Shown here: one piece after another, positions 1 through 11,790 of the stretch | Position numbering within the stretch: the first letter of the stretch is position 1 | How the letters are laid out: every line of letters begins with the position of its first letter | NCBI GenBank assembly: GCA_932521035.1 | Contig: OW051495.1 | Coordinates: forward strand, 11,346,001-11,410,000 | DNA: 64,000 bases | Direction of reading: 5' to 3' | Source: Oscheius dolichura | Lineage: Eukaryota; Nematoda; Chromadorea; Rhabditida; Rhabditidae | Program-made: the position numbers and the translations under genes | Notes under the pieces: model-generated | Told to the model about the DNA's origin: nothing | Database searches by the model: none | Seen by the model: the letters and a program-made list of their open reading frames with translations, nothing else

Positions 1-204
1 TGTTTATATTTAAAAAAAGAAGTCTACTCACAGCATTCCCTAATTATACTGTATCCAATCAACAATTGTATTCTTATTCTCCAGTTGCAATATTTTTATT
101 ATTATAATTATTAGTAAAGAGAAGTTCGCCTTGGCATCACCAAGGCAAGGAGATCTTGATACACGTTGAATAAGTACGGCCCTGTTATCTGCAACTCCCC
201 CTCT
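1..204. other. 3' flank of the hedgehog-related gene
   Basis: AT-rich sequence downstream of the minus-strand stop. On the minus strand an AATAAA-type signal lies near position 95. No coding potential seen. Confidence 0.5.
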
Positions 205-3200
205 TTATTCTATCCAATCTTTAAAACCTACAATTGAGCTCTCTTCCATGATGTAATTTACCACTTTTTGTTGAATTTTGGTCATAAACTGAAATAATCG
301 TATGTTAAGAATGAGAAGGAAAGGGGATTAAACTCACGTCAAAATAGGTTTTCTGAATTGTCTGGTCGTAATATTCACTATAGCAGGAAACGAGGACATC
401 GTTAACAATTATCCTTCCCGATTGTGTCAGAGGTGCGTAGAGGCCTCTTTTCCTTAGAATTCCTATTCGGATAACGGGTTCCAGGTTCCAGATCTCCTGA
501 AAAATGAAGAAGCCGCCATAAGTGATACTCAGACTGCCCACCTCTTGGAGGACATAGAGACAGTCCCCTTTCTTGACATCCATAGCGTAGATTTCATACT
601 CTTCCGGCAGCTTTGTTACATTCTTCCTTTCCCTCCCTTTAAATTATAGTATTTCTGATAATAATTAACCCATAACCTTGACATTTGCTCCTATAGATCA
701 GGTGTTTCGCGGACAAATGCATTACAGTCCCCATTCTTGTTACCAATTCAATGAAATCATAGAGCTGCTCCGGTTCATTGTGCATCCACATTGTTATCGG
801 CTCGAAGAAGGACTGAAATTCAATTTTGGGTCCTGCAGCGAAGAGAACTACGCACATTTTTAGCATCAACAGTAAGCACATAATCTCCTAACTCCAAATC
901 CGTCATATTCTTTCTTCCCCGGGGAGTAATTACCCAAGCATCTTCAGGGAAACAGGCCCCTGCTCCAGCTCCTAGCCCCAGAGCATTGGCCAGATTAACC
1001 AGGGTGTCTCTATTAGCCGCTGAAGAACTGGAAGAAGCGGCTGCGGCACTCTGAGCCGGTGGGGGTGGGGCAACATCGGCGAACTGCTGTGCTGGTTGAA
1101 CGACTTGTTGCTGGACGACTTGTTGAACAGCGTTACTTTGGGCATTCGACTGAGCATTCGCGTTGCTCTGGGCGTTGGCATTCGACTGTGCGTTTGCGTT
1201 CGATTGAGCATTGGCATTGGAATTTGCATTGGCGTTGGAGTTTGCGTTAGCGTTGGAATTAGCGTTAGCATTGCTTTGGGCATTGGCCTGGGCGTTACTT
1301 TGAGCCACAGCATTCTGTGGCGCTGCTTGAGGAGCCGCGTTTGCCGGAGCCTCGGCAGGCGCATTGATGGGCACTACATCTCCTGTGAGGAATTCATTCC
1401 ACAACGGAACCTAAAAAGTGAAATTATACAGTAAAAATAATAGCTTACTCCTCCGGTTTCAAAAATCAGCGCATGAAATTGGAATAGATCCACTTTACAG
1501 GTGAGATTGGTCTCTCGGCGACCGGGAGAACGCCAAATGAAGTCGCCACGGGAGACGACGGTCTCTACTCGGGAATTGAACTGTCCCTGGGCACTTCGAG
1601 CCAAAGCCTGGAATAAGAGTTTTGAATAAAAAAGAAAATGGAGTAAAGATACCCGGGAAACATCATCGGTGTCCAGATTAGAGAAATCCAATGAGCTTGA
1701 TTCATGAAGAGTTCGAGTTATGGAATAGCGAAGTGTTTTGTTGCAGCAGGTTGTTCCTGAAGAGGGGAAAGTACTGTAGCCCTTATGAAATTAAACTTCA
1801 GGAATTGTAGTTACAGTAATTTAAAGAGGATTCAAAAAAACGAACTCATAAAAGCCATTATAGACAGATTACGGCCCACCCTACAGTCCCCAATTTACCT
1901 TCCAATTTGGTGGTATACTCATCACAGCCGACGTAGCTCGTGTGTCCATTATCAGCGAACATATCCACGCCAATAGCGTAATTTCCTGGAGTCCTCCAAG
2001 CCATAACATGGTACTGGTCAGCTTTGAACATGCACTGGGTAGTGCCGTTATGATTCGACGCGACGAAGAAGTCCTTATTTGAAACAATCATCTCCAGCGG
2101 TTCGTTTAATGATTCTTCAGCTGCTTTTCTAATATTCTAAAGGCCTTTTCATTCAAAACTTCCTGTTATTGGCCTGCCTGTGCTATGAATCGCCTGTCTA
2201 TCGAATGAAACGTGTCTTCTTCCTTCATATCCAGGATACTGTTGTGCATAGATTGAAATAAGTCCATATTACAGCATTTCATTCCTTTAAAACTTTCTTC
2301 ATTGATTAAAAACGACCTACCGTCTCTTCTGTCCGGATCACAGTGAGTATCTTTAGGAAATCCTATTCGGTAGCCATCAGTTTCGAGAGGAATACCCTCA
2401 TCCAACTTCTTCTGGCCTGGTAGCATAAACAAAGGACTTCCTAGTGGGTCTGGATCAGAGACGCAGGAGTATTCGAACTCTTCTTCTTTATTGTAAGGAT
2501 GGTACTGAAATGAAGAGGTCGTTATGATCGTTTGGCCCTATTCCCCGTGGTCCCCTCAGTCTTTGGGCTAGCTGGACAGTACTGTGCCCCGTGTAGGCAT
2601 AGACTCGATCCAATTGCTGCAGTTTAGCCATGTTCTTCCCCATAAAGTGAGCTACAATTAGTAAAAGGGATACCCCCGTCTTACCCCTGATTGATGAGGC
2701 GTCTCATAAGCTTGAACATAATATCCGTCGTGCTTGATCCTGCACTGAAAATCTCCAATAGAATAGGAAGCTAGCCCGAAGTCCGTCTTCGAAACTATAA
2801 TCTCAAAAATCCTTGCAAATCGGGCTTGGACTCTTTTCTTTAGAATCTGAAGAAAATTACAGTTTATTGAAAATTAACAAAACCCACGTTAGCAATAACA
2901 CCGGGAGTATGACAGCTGGTATTGTATTCCGGACTGGTAGCCACGTTGTTGACCACGTCGACTATCATCTCATAGATGGCTTTACTGCAGCATTTATTCC
3001 CTGTCCTTTTCTCCCTGACACAGTGGGTCCCTGTTCCTAGCCCAGCCAAGGGGTCAGTTTTTATATCCGGGAAGGGTTCCCTCTCAAAATCCAGGGTTGA
3101 TCCCAGCGGTTCTTGAGAGTCAATCCCCGCCATTCGGGCTTCCTCCTCCTTATTTTTAACGTCATACTGAAACGTTTCGTTAGCAATGAGATAAAGATAA

Positions 3201-3687
3201 AAGCCACCTTTTTTGGGTTCTGATAGGCCAGGACGTGAAGGCCATTTGTATAGACTTTGCACATCTTCTGGCCATGGTAATGGCTAGCCACGGCGAATTC
3301 TTCGCTACTGATTATTATCTCGAAGGGATGCCGGTGGATGCTTTGTATTCTTCTCTGTAAGTTCTAAAACGACTTATTTCCCTTTGAAAGAACAAAAAAG
3401 CAAAGAACTAACCTTCGCCGTGTCCCCGAGTGTCTCATTCGCTCCTTCCCTTGTCGTTAACAGTATCTTTTCAATCAATCCACTACAGCAAATATCTCCC
3501 CAGATATGATTTGTCACATTTGCTAGAATCCAATGAACTTTAAAGGAAGCGATAACTTACTCTTGGTAAATCCCCTGGCGCACTTGATATCGTGGCTTTT
3601 ACCTTCATTCTTCCGCAATTGCTGGCTATCGGCCCGTAGAAAAGGAAAACTAAGAAAAAGTGAAAATAGGTAGAGAATTGAACGCAT
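205..3687 (-). CDS. Hedgehog-related protein: four ground-like domains plus Hint (quahog/groundhog type)
   Basis: Secreted nematode hedgehog-related protein, expected at the apical/cuticle surface with roles in moulting and epidermal patterning in known relatives. The ATG at 3687 opens a clear signal peptide (MRSILYLFSLFLSFPFL). Then come four diverged copies of a ground-like domain, each opening with a Cys-Cys pair (near 3485, 2988, 2270 and 1743) and the clearest ending in a strand such as FEIIISSEEFAVASHYHG. A long Asn/Ala/Gln/Ser tract follows, then an autoprocessing Hint domain starting CFPEDAWVITPRGRKNM, with LELGDYVLTVD, HLSAKHLIY and RGLYAPLTQSGRIIV further on. Introns are about 40-50 bp, for example a 43 bp intron near 816-858 and a 40 bp one near 646. 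The last exon ends in a stop at 205. The catalytic Cys of Hint is present, so self-cleavage looks possible. The domain order and linker resemble quahog (QUA-1), but I cannot assign the orthologue. Confidence 0.85.
1040..1330 (-). repeat. Low-complexity Asn/Ala/Ser/Gln coding tract
   Basis: Hexamer-based repeat inside the hedgehog-related gene. It encodes alternating NANANSNA and NAQSNA units, then Gln/Val-rich and Pro/Ala/Ser-rich stretches just before the Hint cysteine. It is a flexible linker between the ground-like repeats and the Hint domain and probably varies in length between individuals. Confidence 0.8.
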
Positions 3688-4148
3688 TTTTGCACACGGA
3701 AGATGATAACAGGGCGCTTGGACCGAAAAGGTGGGATAACCCAAATCTGGATGGGGGTGATAAGGCGATTGGCGAAGCAGAGCTTCCTATGGCGACGGGA
3801 GAATTTTCTGTGGAAATCTAACATAAAATTTGGAGAATATCTATTATCGTAAAGAAATTCTCACCAGAAATGAATAAGAACCCCGGGTTAAAGTACATAA
3901 TTTAAGCTCTTATGGTGCAAAGCAACGAATATCAACCGGATCTTGCCAGAAGAAACGACTTTAAAAAAACGACGTAAATTATTGTACGACGGCTTTCTGC
4001 AGCTCATCTACCATAACCCCCATCAGTAGTTGTCTCCTTCTCAGCTATAACGGGTATTAAATTATCCTCCAAGAAGATCACAGGAGTGCTGACAAGGCCC
4101 ACTTGAGCCTAATGCGAACCCTGTAGGCCACAGGCCGTAGGCTACAGG
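3688..4148. other. Intergenic, no gene seen
   Basis: Upstream region of the hedgehog-related gene and 3' flank of the next minus-strand gene. Around 4118-4152 there is a short purine/pyrimidine tandem of the form tgtaggccacaggccgtagg. No promoter element stands out. Confidence 0.4.
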
Positions 4149-5668
4149 CTATAGTTTGTGCGAGGTGTCGTGTTCATTTATTATTATCCTATTAGTAAGC
4201 AGATGGAGAATTGGAATTGGCGAGGCAGCAAACAATATCACAGCAGAAGCGCAGAGGCAACAGCTTCACATACTTGTCGTCATCATATCACTGGTTGTCA
4301 TGTCGTCTGAGGTTGTCATGTCGTCTGAGGTTGTCATATCGTCGGAGGTCGTCATATCACCTGAAGTTGTTGAGTGTAGTGTAGGGCCGGCAACTGGCTG
4401 GATTTGAACAAGACGAGTTCTCTTAGCCCAGCCCGGCCAGGAAATATGTGTGTTAACAGATGAGGCGGTAGCCTTGCCATTTATTAGTATAGTTAATAAG
4501 TAAAGCAAAAATAGAACAGAATAAGGGCACAAAGCACGGCCAGAGTAGCCTGACATACTTGTTGTCATATCGTCTGAGGTTGTCATATCGTCTGAGGTTG
4601 TCATATCGTCTGAGGTTGTCATATCGTCTGAGGTTGTCATATCGTCGGAGGTTGTCATATCGTCGGAGGTCGTCATGCCATCAGAGGTTGTCATATCCGG
4701 TGTGGTCATATCCTCGGAAGTCATCATATCACCTGAAGTTGTTGAGTGTAGTGTAGGGCCGGCAACTGGCTGGATTTGAACAAGACGAGTTTATTAGTAT
4801 AGTTAATAAGTAAAGCAAAAATAGAACAGAATAAAGGCACAAAGCACGGCCAGAGTAGCCTGACATACTTGTTGTTATCTCGTCGGAGGTTGTCCCCTCA
4901 TCAGATGTGGATTCTTCTGTTGATCCTTCAGTCGTTACTTCCTCTTCTGCTTCTGTCGTCGTTTCGGGTCGTCCTTCCGCTAAAAAATGGTTTTATTTGC
5001 CCCGTACGACAATAATGGAGTCATAAATTAACGAAGAGAGTCATTTTGTCCCCATTTTTTTCAGATTAAAGTTTCTCAATGGCGGCCGTGCTGATCGGCA
5101 TTTTGTTCCGCGTTTCTCTGACCCTAAGACCTGATCAGATGGCGGATATGGGCATGATTAACCGCGGGAAGGAAGAACAGTTTCAGGCGGCGGGGTCTTT
5201 GATCTGTTGGGTTAAAATGTATTGAGAAAAACACAAACTAGCTAGAAATATAGAAGAAACAGGGGTGAACTTTATACTGGAAAATATTCGAGGACTTTAC
5301 CAGTTGCTTTTCTTTCCATATACAACTATTTATAGTAGTTTCTGTTGGTTTTGGAACAAAAAATTGCTACTTTACCTTAAAATAGCCCTGGAACACTTTA
5401 ATTTATACTAAAATCGAGAAGAAGTAGGCGAACAGGCAACGGCTGCTAAAAACTGAGGAAATTTTGAGAAGTTTGGAGCAATTTGTAAAATTTTGGAGGT
5501 ACTGGGCGTGAAACTAGTGCGGTTCTCCCTTGGTGTTATTATCAGTTCTTCAGCTTATAATTACAGCCAACCCGAAGAAAAGTAGACAAACTTACGCGTA
5601 CTGGTCGGAATACAAGCATAGATCAAATGAAGAACAAAAATTCCAATCAGAAATATTTTTGTAATCAT
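4149..5668 (-). CDS. Secreted Thr/Ser/Asp-Met repeat (mucin-like) protein
   Basis: ATG at 5668 opens a signal peptide (MITKIFLIGIFVLHLIYACI), then a donor at 5595 and an intron of roughly 600 bp. The next exon, starting near 4980, is rich in Thr and Glu. After it come two exons of near-perfect DDMTTS hexapeptide repeats (about 4565-4737 and 4274-4370), separated by introns that are copies of each other. All junctions are phase 1, so each exon-intron unit could be added without breaking the frame. A possible last exon (ends 4149) follows an acceptor near 4192, but it is weak; the frame may instead stop at 4266. Expected product is an extracellular O-glycosylated mucin-like chain. No homologue recognised. 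Confidence 0.6.
4361..4877. repeat. Duplicated exon-intron block
   Basis: The sequence 4361-4566 (intron plus exon edges) recurs at 4734-4877. Both copies share the splice acceptor edge, ggccggcaactggctggatt, and the donor edge tgacatacttgttgt. The right copy lacks about 63 bp present in the left copy. Outside that gap only one or two differences are seen, so the duplication is recent. Confidence 0.85.
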
Positions 5669-5867
5669 GTATACTTCAGCAGCCGGTGTAAATCACTGTA
5701 AACAGAGAACTGTGATATGATCGCTTTCACCTCCGTTCTTTTTTCCCCTTCCCGCGCAGCTTGCCCCTTTTACGCACTACTCACCCCTTAGTCCACTTTA
5801 GGGATCAAATCCGACAATTCGATTTCATTAGAAAAAAAAAGAAGCGTCAGATCGAATATTACACATT

Positions 5868-7416
5868 TTATGAACATTTTGCCTGTTGATCACTGGCAGG
5901 GTTGGGTGGGGGACTGGGGACAGTACAGGCGTCGGTGGTAGCTACCATGGCGGTGTAGACGTCATGGACTGTGGGATCGTCCAGGCAAAGGGTTCCTCCT
6001 CCTCTCACAGTTTGATGAGTCTACAAAAGCATCTTTCTATTCATTTAAGACAATGAAAGGGAGAGTTGTTAAGGTGGCCCTTTCCTCACCTGTCGATTTA
6101 TGTCCCCTACACAGATCCACGGCAGAGACAATTGTCGTGGGTTGCTCTTGAATCCGATAGCATACTTGGAATGGTCATTAGTCGTCTTGAATGTGATATT
6201 ATACGGTAGTTGAACATTAGTCAGGTCCAGGACAGTGGAACTGTTGTCACTGCTGCATGTGGCATTCAAGTTCAAAGCGGCAGAATGTTGCCAGGTCTCT
6301 ACTTCCAAGTCCGTCTGAAGGGTGGGGGAAACGAAGTCGTAGTACAGATCTGAAATGAAGCTGTATTTAAAAGAGGAGAAGCAGGTACCTTTTCCCCACT
6401 GGCCACTCTTGGCAAAGCTGCTAAACTGCTGTCCTCCAATAGAAGTCAAAGTGAGGTTGCTGGTATAAGGAGCAAAGGAATTGAATAGTCCCTGTTGGAT
6501 CTTTGTCAGAAAGGGGAAACTCTTCGCGAAATCGGGCATAGCCATTTCATAGACGAACGGCTGATTGTAGAATAATTGCTGGGCTGAAAACGGCCGATTT
6601 TCTGGCAGAAAAGGGCCAAACTAACAAATATAAGTCAATTGCTGTGTTGAGTAAGAGACACAGATTCCCATTTGGGCGTAGGTGTGGGCATTGGATGGAT
6701 AGTCCCAGGAGACGTTAGACGGGAACTTGGGAATCGAATGGATGAGCCAGTAGCCAGTATTTTGGTCAAATACACTGAATCCTGGAAAATAAGAATATAC
6801 TGCTGCTGTATTCAATGAAGTGGAAGGGAATTTAACGTATCAATACACAAAATGCAAAAAATATCCTCATTTTAGATTTCAAAATAAGTTTGTAGCTGTT
6901 GTCTGCTCTAAAGTTATTGCTCTAAAGCTTTAAAGATAGCAACACTTCGTGCCCATATTTCCAAGATTTCCCATACCTTTCGAATGCCCCATACAATTGC
7001 TGGTTATTTCACTGTCTGGCCATTCGTCGTTGTACATAATGGAGAAGGTCTAAACAGCCAATTTTTCTTATTTAAATTATATCCATCCAACCGTATTCTT
7101 GCTATTCTGATAATAATGTTGAAGAGTATAGAATATAGCATGGTTACTGCCTTCCATTCCCATTGTGGGCAGGGTCCAATGGTCTCGGCTATTCGAGTCC
7201 AGGTACAAGAAACCTGTGCCATTCGCGATGTGAGCATTATCAGACTTGGATAACCGTGGTAATTTGTAGAAAATAAACCTGAAATTTTTCTAATTTTATG
7301 AGGAAAACGTGGAGAACTGGCCAGTCCACATTCTTATTGTTCATATCCATACAGGTCAAAATGGCATGGCTGAGCCCGACTATAGACAGAAGAAACAGGA
7401 GGATCTTCGACATCAT
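5868..7416 (-). CDS. DNase II family acid endonuclease
   Basis: Lysosomal or secreted acid DNase that degrades DNA of engulfed or ingested cells. ATG at 7416 starts a signal peptide ([18 protein letters not shown]), followed by the family's opening Cys and a VDWFIFYKLP segment. Later exons carry [26 protein letters not shown] and [10 protein letters not shown], whose HSK matches the active-site His region of mammalian DNase II. The end is CVGDINRQ, then [10 protein letters not shown] after the last intron. An apparent in-frame TAG near 6622 vanishes if a 39 bp GT-AG intron is removed, which also restores the family spacing up to QPFVYE. The first intron is GC-AG (43 bp). Family matches in C. 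elegans are nuc-1, crn-6 and crn-7; I cannot choose among them. Confidence 0.9.
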
Positions 7417-8166
7417 TGGGCCAGGAGGGAAAGAGAGAAAGGGACTCGGTCACACACCACTCTCTCTTCCGAGTCAAAAGATTAGAAGGTGATTAGGAGC
7501 CAGCGTCCGCTTTAGAAAGAAGCTCATCCCTCCTGATAAAGACAAAAAAGCCACGTGTTTGATCAGTGCTGCAGATTATATCGCACCATAAAACGTCACG
7601 GGGTAGGGCGATTCCAGCAGAAGAACATTTACTATAATGTATCACCTCATTCGTACCACTGTGATCGGAATAGAGGTTGCCGCCGAATACCGGTCCTCGC
7701 CGGATGAGCTCACCGAGCTCACTCAAAATGCTCATCAAATTGAATTTACGGAAAACATGATATCATCGAATCTTCAAAAGCTCATTTTTATGATTTTGCA
7801 TTACCTCGCATATTTTTCATTATTTTTCTAGCATCAGCTGCTGAACACTAGCAAGAGGACCTAAGGTCCTACTTTACTTGACTATGAACAACACCATGGG
7901 AGCGAGGCATCTAGAATACGAATCTCTGAACTATTTTTTGATATTCTTTTAACAACTCACATAACTTTATATTCTTTAGTCGATAGGAAGTGCAAATAAC
8001 CTAAACAAATGCAAAAACCCGCTATGAAATGAAAAAAAAGAGTACCAAAGAAATGAGAAATGTTAAGGTTCCAGCACAAATATTAGCACCAATTTTTATT
8101 TTTATCCTGGGCAAAATCTCCGAGACAGATCACAATCAAATAAGTGTCAAATGTTCAAATCTTTAG
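7417..8166. other. Intergenic, no gene supported
   Basis: Between DNase II and the GPCR remnant. Short open frames exist (for example 7493-7738 on the minus strand) but show no recognisable motif, signal peptide or splice structure. The first two exons expected for the GPCR copy downstream are not found here. Confidence 0.4.
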
Positions 8167-9010
8167 AACCTGCTTCTGGATTCAGCTGATTCCAGCCATC
8201 TTCTTACAACATTCTGTGGTCGTATTATTAATTCTCGGTATTAATAGATGGATATGCGTAACGAAACCTATAACGTCTGCTCCTCGTTTCACGAAAACTT
8301 TGTACTCTTCCAGCTACCGAAACATATCCTCGTCCAGAAAATCTCAATTCTACTATATTCTTGCTTTGAATGTTGTTCCCTTCCTGTATATCGTCTTTCT
8401 TGTTACGTTTTCCTATCGGGGGATGATGAAAGATCCCCATAAGTACGAGTTTTTTTAAGGACAGGTCACGTTGACTGCCAAAGAAACCCTCTGTTTAATT
8501 GTGGCCTTCTTCGCGGGAGACGTTGAACAATACTGGGTCTTGTCGGCAGCCTTCTTCACAACATCAACGATGTTCATTTATGTGGCTCTTTGGGTTTTTG
8601 TGTGGCGCAAAACTTGTAAAACCAGTTTCTGACGGAATTTGACTATTTCAGCGGCTTTGACTTCCGTAAAAAGCACCTTGAAACCATTAACTATAATTCT
8701 TACTATCACCTTTGTTGGATGGTTTATGGTCAGCTATGATGATCTACATTTCGACACCGGATGATCCCAATAGTAAGAGGCGGAGTTACACTGGATTTTC
8801 GATTGTTTTAGAGACTGTTCGAGTAGCATTGATATCCTACGTTGGAATATTTATCAATTTTGCTATTTCATCGAATTATTTTGTCTATAGATTCTTTGGG
8901 TAAGCAGTAGCCCCATTTTAATTACCTTAAACCTTTTTAGAACAGATTATAAGAAGGCGTTCAAGAAATTATGGAAATCAAAAGCGTCATCAATAGGATC
9001 GGGAACGTAA
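8167..9010 (+). pseudogene. 7TM GPCR remnant, paralogue of the gene at 10380
   Basis: Collinear with exons 3 to the last of the intact GPCR 2.2 kb downstream. Shared blocks include TCFWIQLIPAI, SSSRKSQFYYILALN, a Cys/Glu-Gln-Tyr-Trp TM block (AGDVEQYWVL) and the tail FVYRFFG..DYKKAFKKLW. Exons 1 and 2, encoding TM1 to TM2/3, are missing. Splicing at about 8440-8505 does not restore the frame, and around 8725-8740 the frame breaks by one base (between FVGWFMVS and AMMIYIS). The copy is therefore almost surely dead. A stop equivalent to the parent's last exon occurs at 9008. Confidence 0.75.
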
Positions 9011-10379
9011 GAAGAAGACAATGACTGAATTTTTTTATAGAATTATAATTTTGAGAAGTAGAATTCGTAGAATATTCGAGAATAAATTAGGAAAATAACC
9101 AAACGAGTGAGTTAATCATCCTTACTGAAGAAAAGAACATCAATTATGAGGGAGAAGAACTCACTCAAGATCTCCTTGAACTGTACTTGTAAATACAGAA
9201 ATAATAATTAAAAATAAAATAACCAGGCAGATAGAAGAGATCCCGAAAATAGTGGTGGAGGCTACCTGCGCCATGCTGCTATTCTGTGTTAAGATTCAAG
9301 AAATAGATAAGGAGGATGGAAGAGATTTCACTGCTTCGAGTTTCTGGCGGGCTAGACAAAATTTCTTATTCTTTCCGAGTAGATTATAAGGCAAATGAAA
9401 TGTCTGTCGGGTGAGACCACGTGGAGGAAGAGATTTGTTATATCTGCCTTTTAAAGATCGTTACATCTCTATCTCTCCATCTCGTCTCGCAGGTTTCTAG
9501 ATTTCTAGAACATTTTCTTGCAGAAGGGGTGCCGTAAACAAGCAATTTCTTATTTCAAGATGGCGAGGAAAACTTAATGGTACGTTCAGCATTTCCTACA
9601 AGGAAGTACGATAAGTTCAGACGACTGCCCAGCAATCATTTTCTGTCAGAGTGTGGAGCAAACTCGCCAGCTGCAAATTTACCATAAACATGAACTCTTA
9701 GACGTCTCCACGAACTTTTCCTATTCAACTGAAAAACATTTTTGTGCTCAGACCTTCATAACTTGAGAATTAGCCGCCTTCTTGTTAACGTTATCTTCTG
9801 AGACCAAGTAGAAAAGTTCATAAAAAGGTGGCTAAATATTCTTTGTTGCAAAATTACCCATATCCCATCTTGCAAAAGGAAGTCCGCGATTTCCAATTTC
9901 CTGGTGCAAAGTAGAAATTAACCTGATTGCTGCCCGTTGAAAAGCTCATTCAGAATACTTGTACAATCGACATCATTTGAAGGAATGGACCGAATTGACG
10001 CTATTTTACAGGTTTATCTGGGAAGATATCTCTTTTTTTCAGACACCCTCATTTGTTAAAGCCTGCGGTCATTTTTTTTAGCGAGATTTCGGGGAAATCT
10101 GCCTGTAATGTTCAATTTTATTTTTCATTCTTCCCTGGCTCTGCTTGTTTCTAATTTCTGATGATTTTTGTTCCTGTTCCCGCACTGCAAGAATAGAAAA
10201 CGCTGCTTTCTAGAAAAAATCTCTTCCTGTTGGTTCGAGGGAAGAAGTGTGAATTTTTGTTAACAGACTTTGACCTTTACTCATTTACAAATTCATTTCA
10301 AGTCACAGGACGCAAACAAATTATATTGATTACATTCTATCCACGAGATTGAAAACCATCAACGTGTAGAAAGCAGCCA
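9011..10379. other. Intergenic, about 1.4 kb, nothing recognised
   Basis: AT-rich with no ORF of note on either strand. It includes the presumed promoter of the GPCR starting at 10380. No repeats or RNA genes recognised. Confidence 0.4.
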
Positions 10380-11629
10380 ATGAATTCTTCCGTGGATACG
10401 GATGTCTCGAACAATCTTCTCATTCCATCAGCTACAATTCTCCTTGTTCTGAGTTTGATTGGGATCTATGGAAATGCGTGTATCATCTGGGCTACTTTCA
10501 AATTCAGGTAAAATTGAAGTTACAAGGGGAATGACTGGCGAAGTTTAGGGATTTCCATTCACCTGGTGGCATCCTCATTTCACTGTTGGCTGTTGGAGAT
10601 GTTGGGCATCAGTTCAATCATGTTCCCTATTCTATTTTGATCTACAGCGGTATTACTTTTATAAGTCAACGGTGAGCTCCAGTAAAATTTGATCCTTCTC
10701 CAGAGTCTGCTTCTGGATGCAGCTCATCCCAGCCGTCTGCTTGCTCCATTCTGTAATTATTATAGCTTTTCTGGGTATTGATCGGCTAATCTGTGTAGCT
10801 AAACCCGTAACGTATGATTTCTTCCTGTTGAAAATGCAAAATTCTTCCAGATATCGCCGGATATCGTCTTCCAAACTCTCACAGTTCTATTACATCCTTG
10901 CTCTAAACATCATACCAATCCTGTACATTTCTTTTATGATTATTACTTCCTACACGGGGATGATAATGGACCCTGAAAAGTTGGTTTTCAAGGAAAGTGT
11001 TGGACTGCCTTTAGAGATACCCTCTGCCTAGTTGTGGCTGTGTTCGCTGGCGATGCAGAACAATATTGGGCTCTAACGGCAGCATTCTGCACATCTTTAA
11101 CTGTAGTCATTTACGTTTTTATATGGATAATTGTCTGGAAAATGACTTGTAAGCGGCAGTTTTTATAAGAAGTGTTGGCCGGTTTCAGCAGTTTTGGCAT
11201 CAATAAGAGGCACTTTAAAATCGCTGACAATAATCTTGGTTATCACTTTTTTTGGCTGGTTTCTTGGGATAGCAATGGTTTTCTATTTATCAGCACGCGT
11301 CGATGTCAATAGTTTGAAAGGAAATAATTGTTTTAATAGAAATTTCAGAAAATCTCCGGATCGGTCTGATTTCATACGCTGGGATGTTCATCAATCTTGC
11401 TATTGCAGCCAATTACTTCGTGTATAGATTCTTCGGGTAGGATAAAGCATCTCTTTTACCTCGAAGAACGCATTTTAGGACTGATTATAAGAAGGCTTTT
11501 AAGAAGTTATGGGAGCCGAAGACGTCTTTTATTGCAACTAAAGTTGTTCCAGCCATTCCAGCTGGAAAAGAAAAAATAGAGCAACCCTTTGAGCTGAAAG
11601 AAGAAAAAGAACAGAGCAACAATTCGTGA
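10380..11629 (+). CDS. Rhodopsin-like 7TM chemoreceptor (srsx-like)
   Basis: Plasma-membrane receptor, probably chemosensory or peptide-responsive. ATG at 10380; TM1 holds LIGIYGNACIIW with the conserved GN. Exon 2 begins after a donor at 10507 and carries TM2-3; the TM3/ICL2 junction reads FLGIDRLICVAKPV, an ERY/DRL-type motif. TM4-5 contain YYILALNIIPILYIS, then AGDAEQYWALTAAF. The last TM reads FINLAIAANYFVYRFFG and the tail ends EEKEQSNNS, with stop at 11627 and AATAAA right behind it. Introns are 31-45 bp; one (about 10977-11011) is only about 35 bp. A degenerate paralogue lies upstream at 8167. The family assignment rests on general pattern, not on a diagnostic motif. Confidence 0.8.
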
Positions 11630-11790
11630 AAAATAAAAGCGAACGAATGAAGCGAGAATGAGACTTTTAACGAGATTGCTGCTGTAAATTAACTGTCAGA
11701 TAATCGTTTTCTGGTTTATCTGGGCCAAAATTCCATTATCGGTCCAGCCCTGTTCGACATAAAGCATGAGATTAGAAATAATCTTTTTAT

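Noticed and set aside
820..1404. Intein rather than hedgehog-type Hint
   Set aside because: Signal peptide, ground-like repeats and the C-terminal position of the Hint domain fit hedgehog-related proteins; no host extein follows.
1059..1434. Plus-strand frames over the Asn/Ala tract
   Set aside because: They are antisense shadows of the low-complexity coding tract of the hedgehog-related gene.
4559..4756. Plus-strand Arg/Leu/Ser repeat frame
   Set aside because: Shadow of the minus-strand DDMTTS repeat exon; no signal or splice structure on the plus strand.
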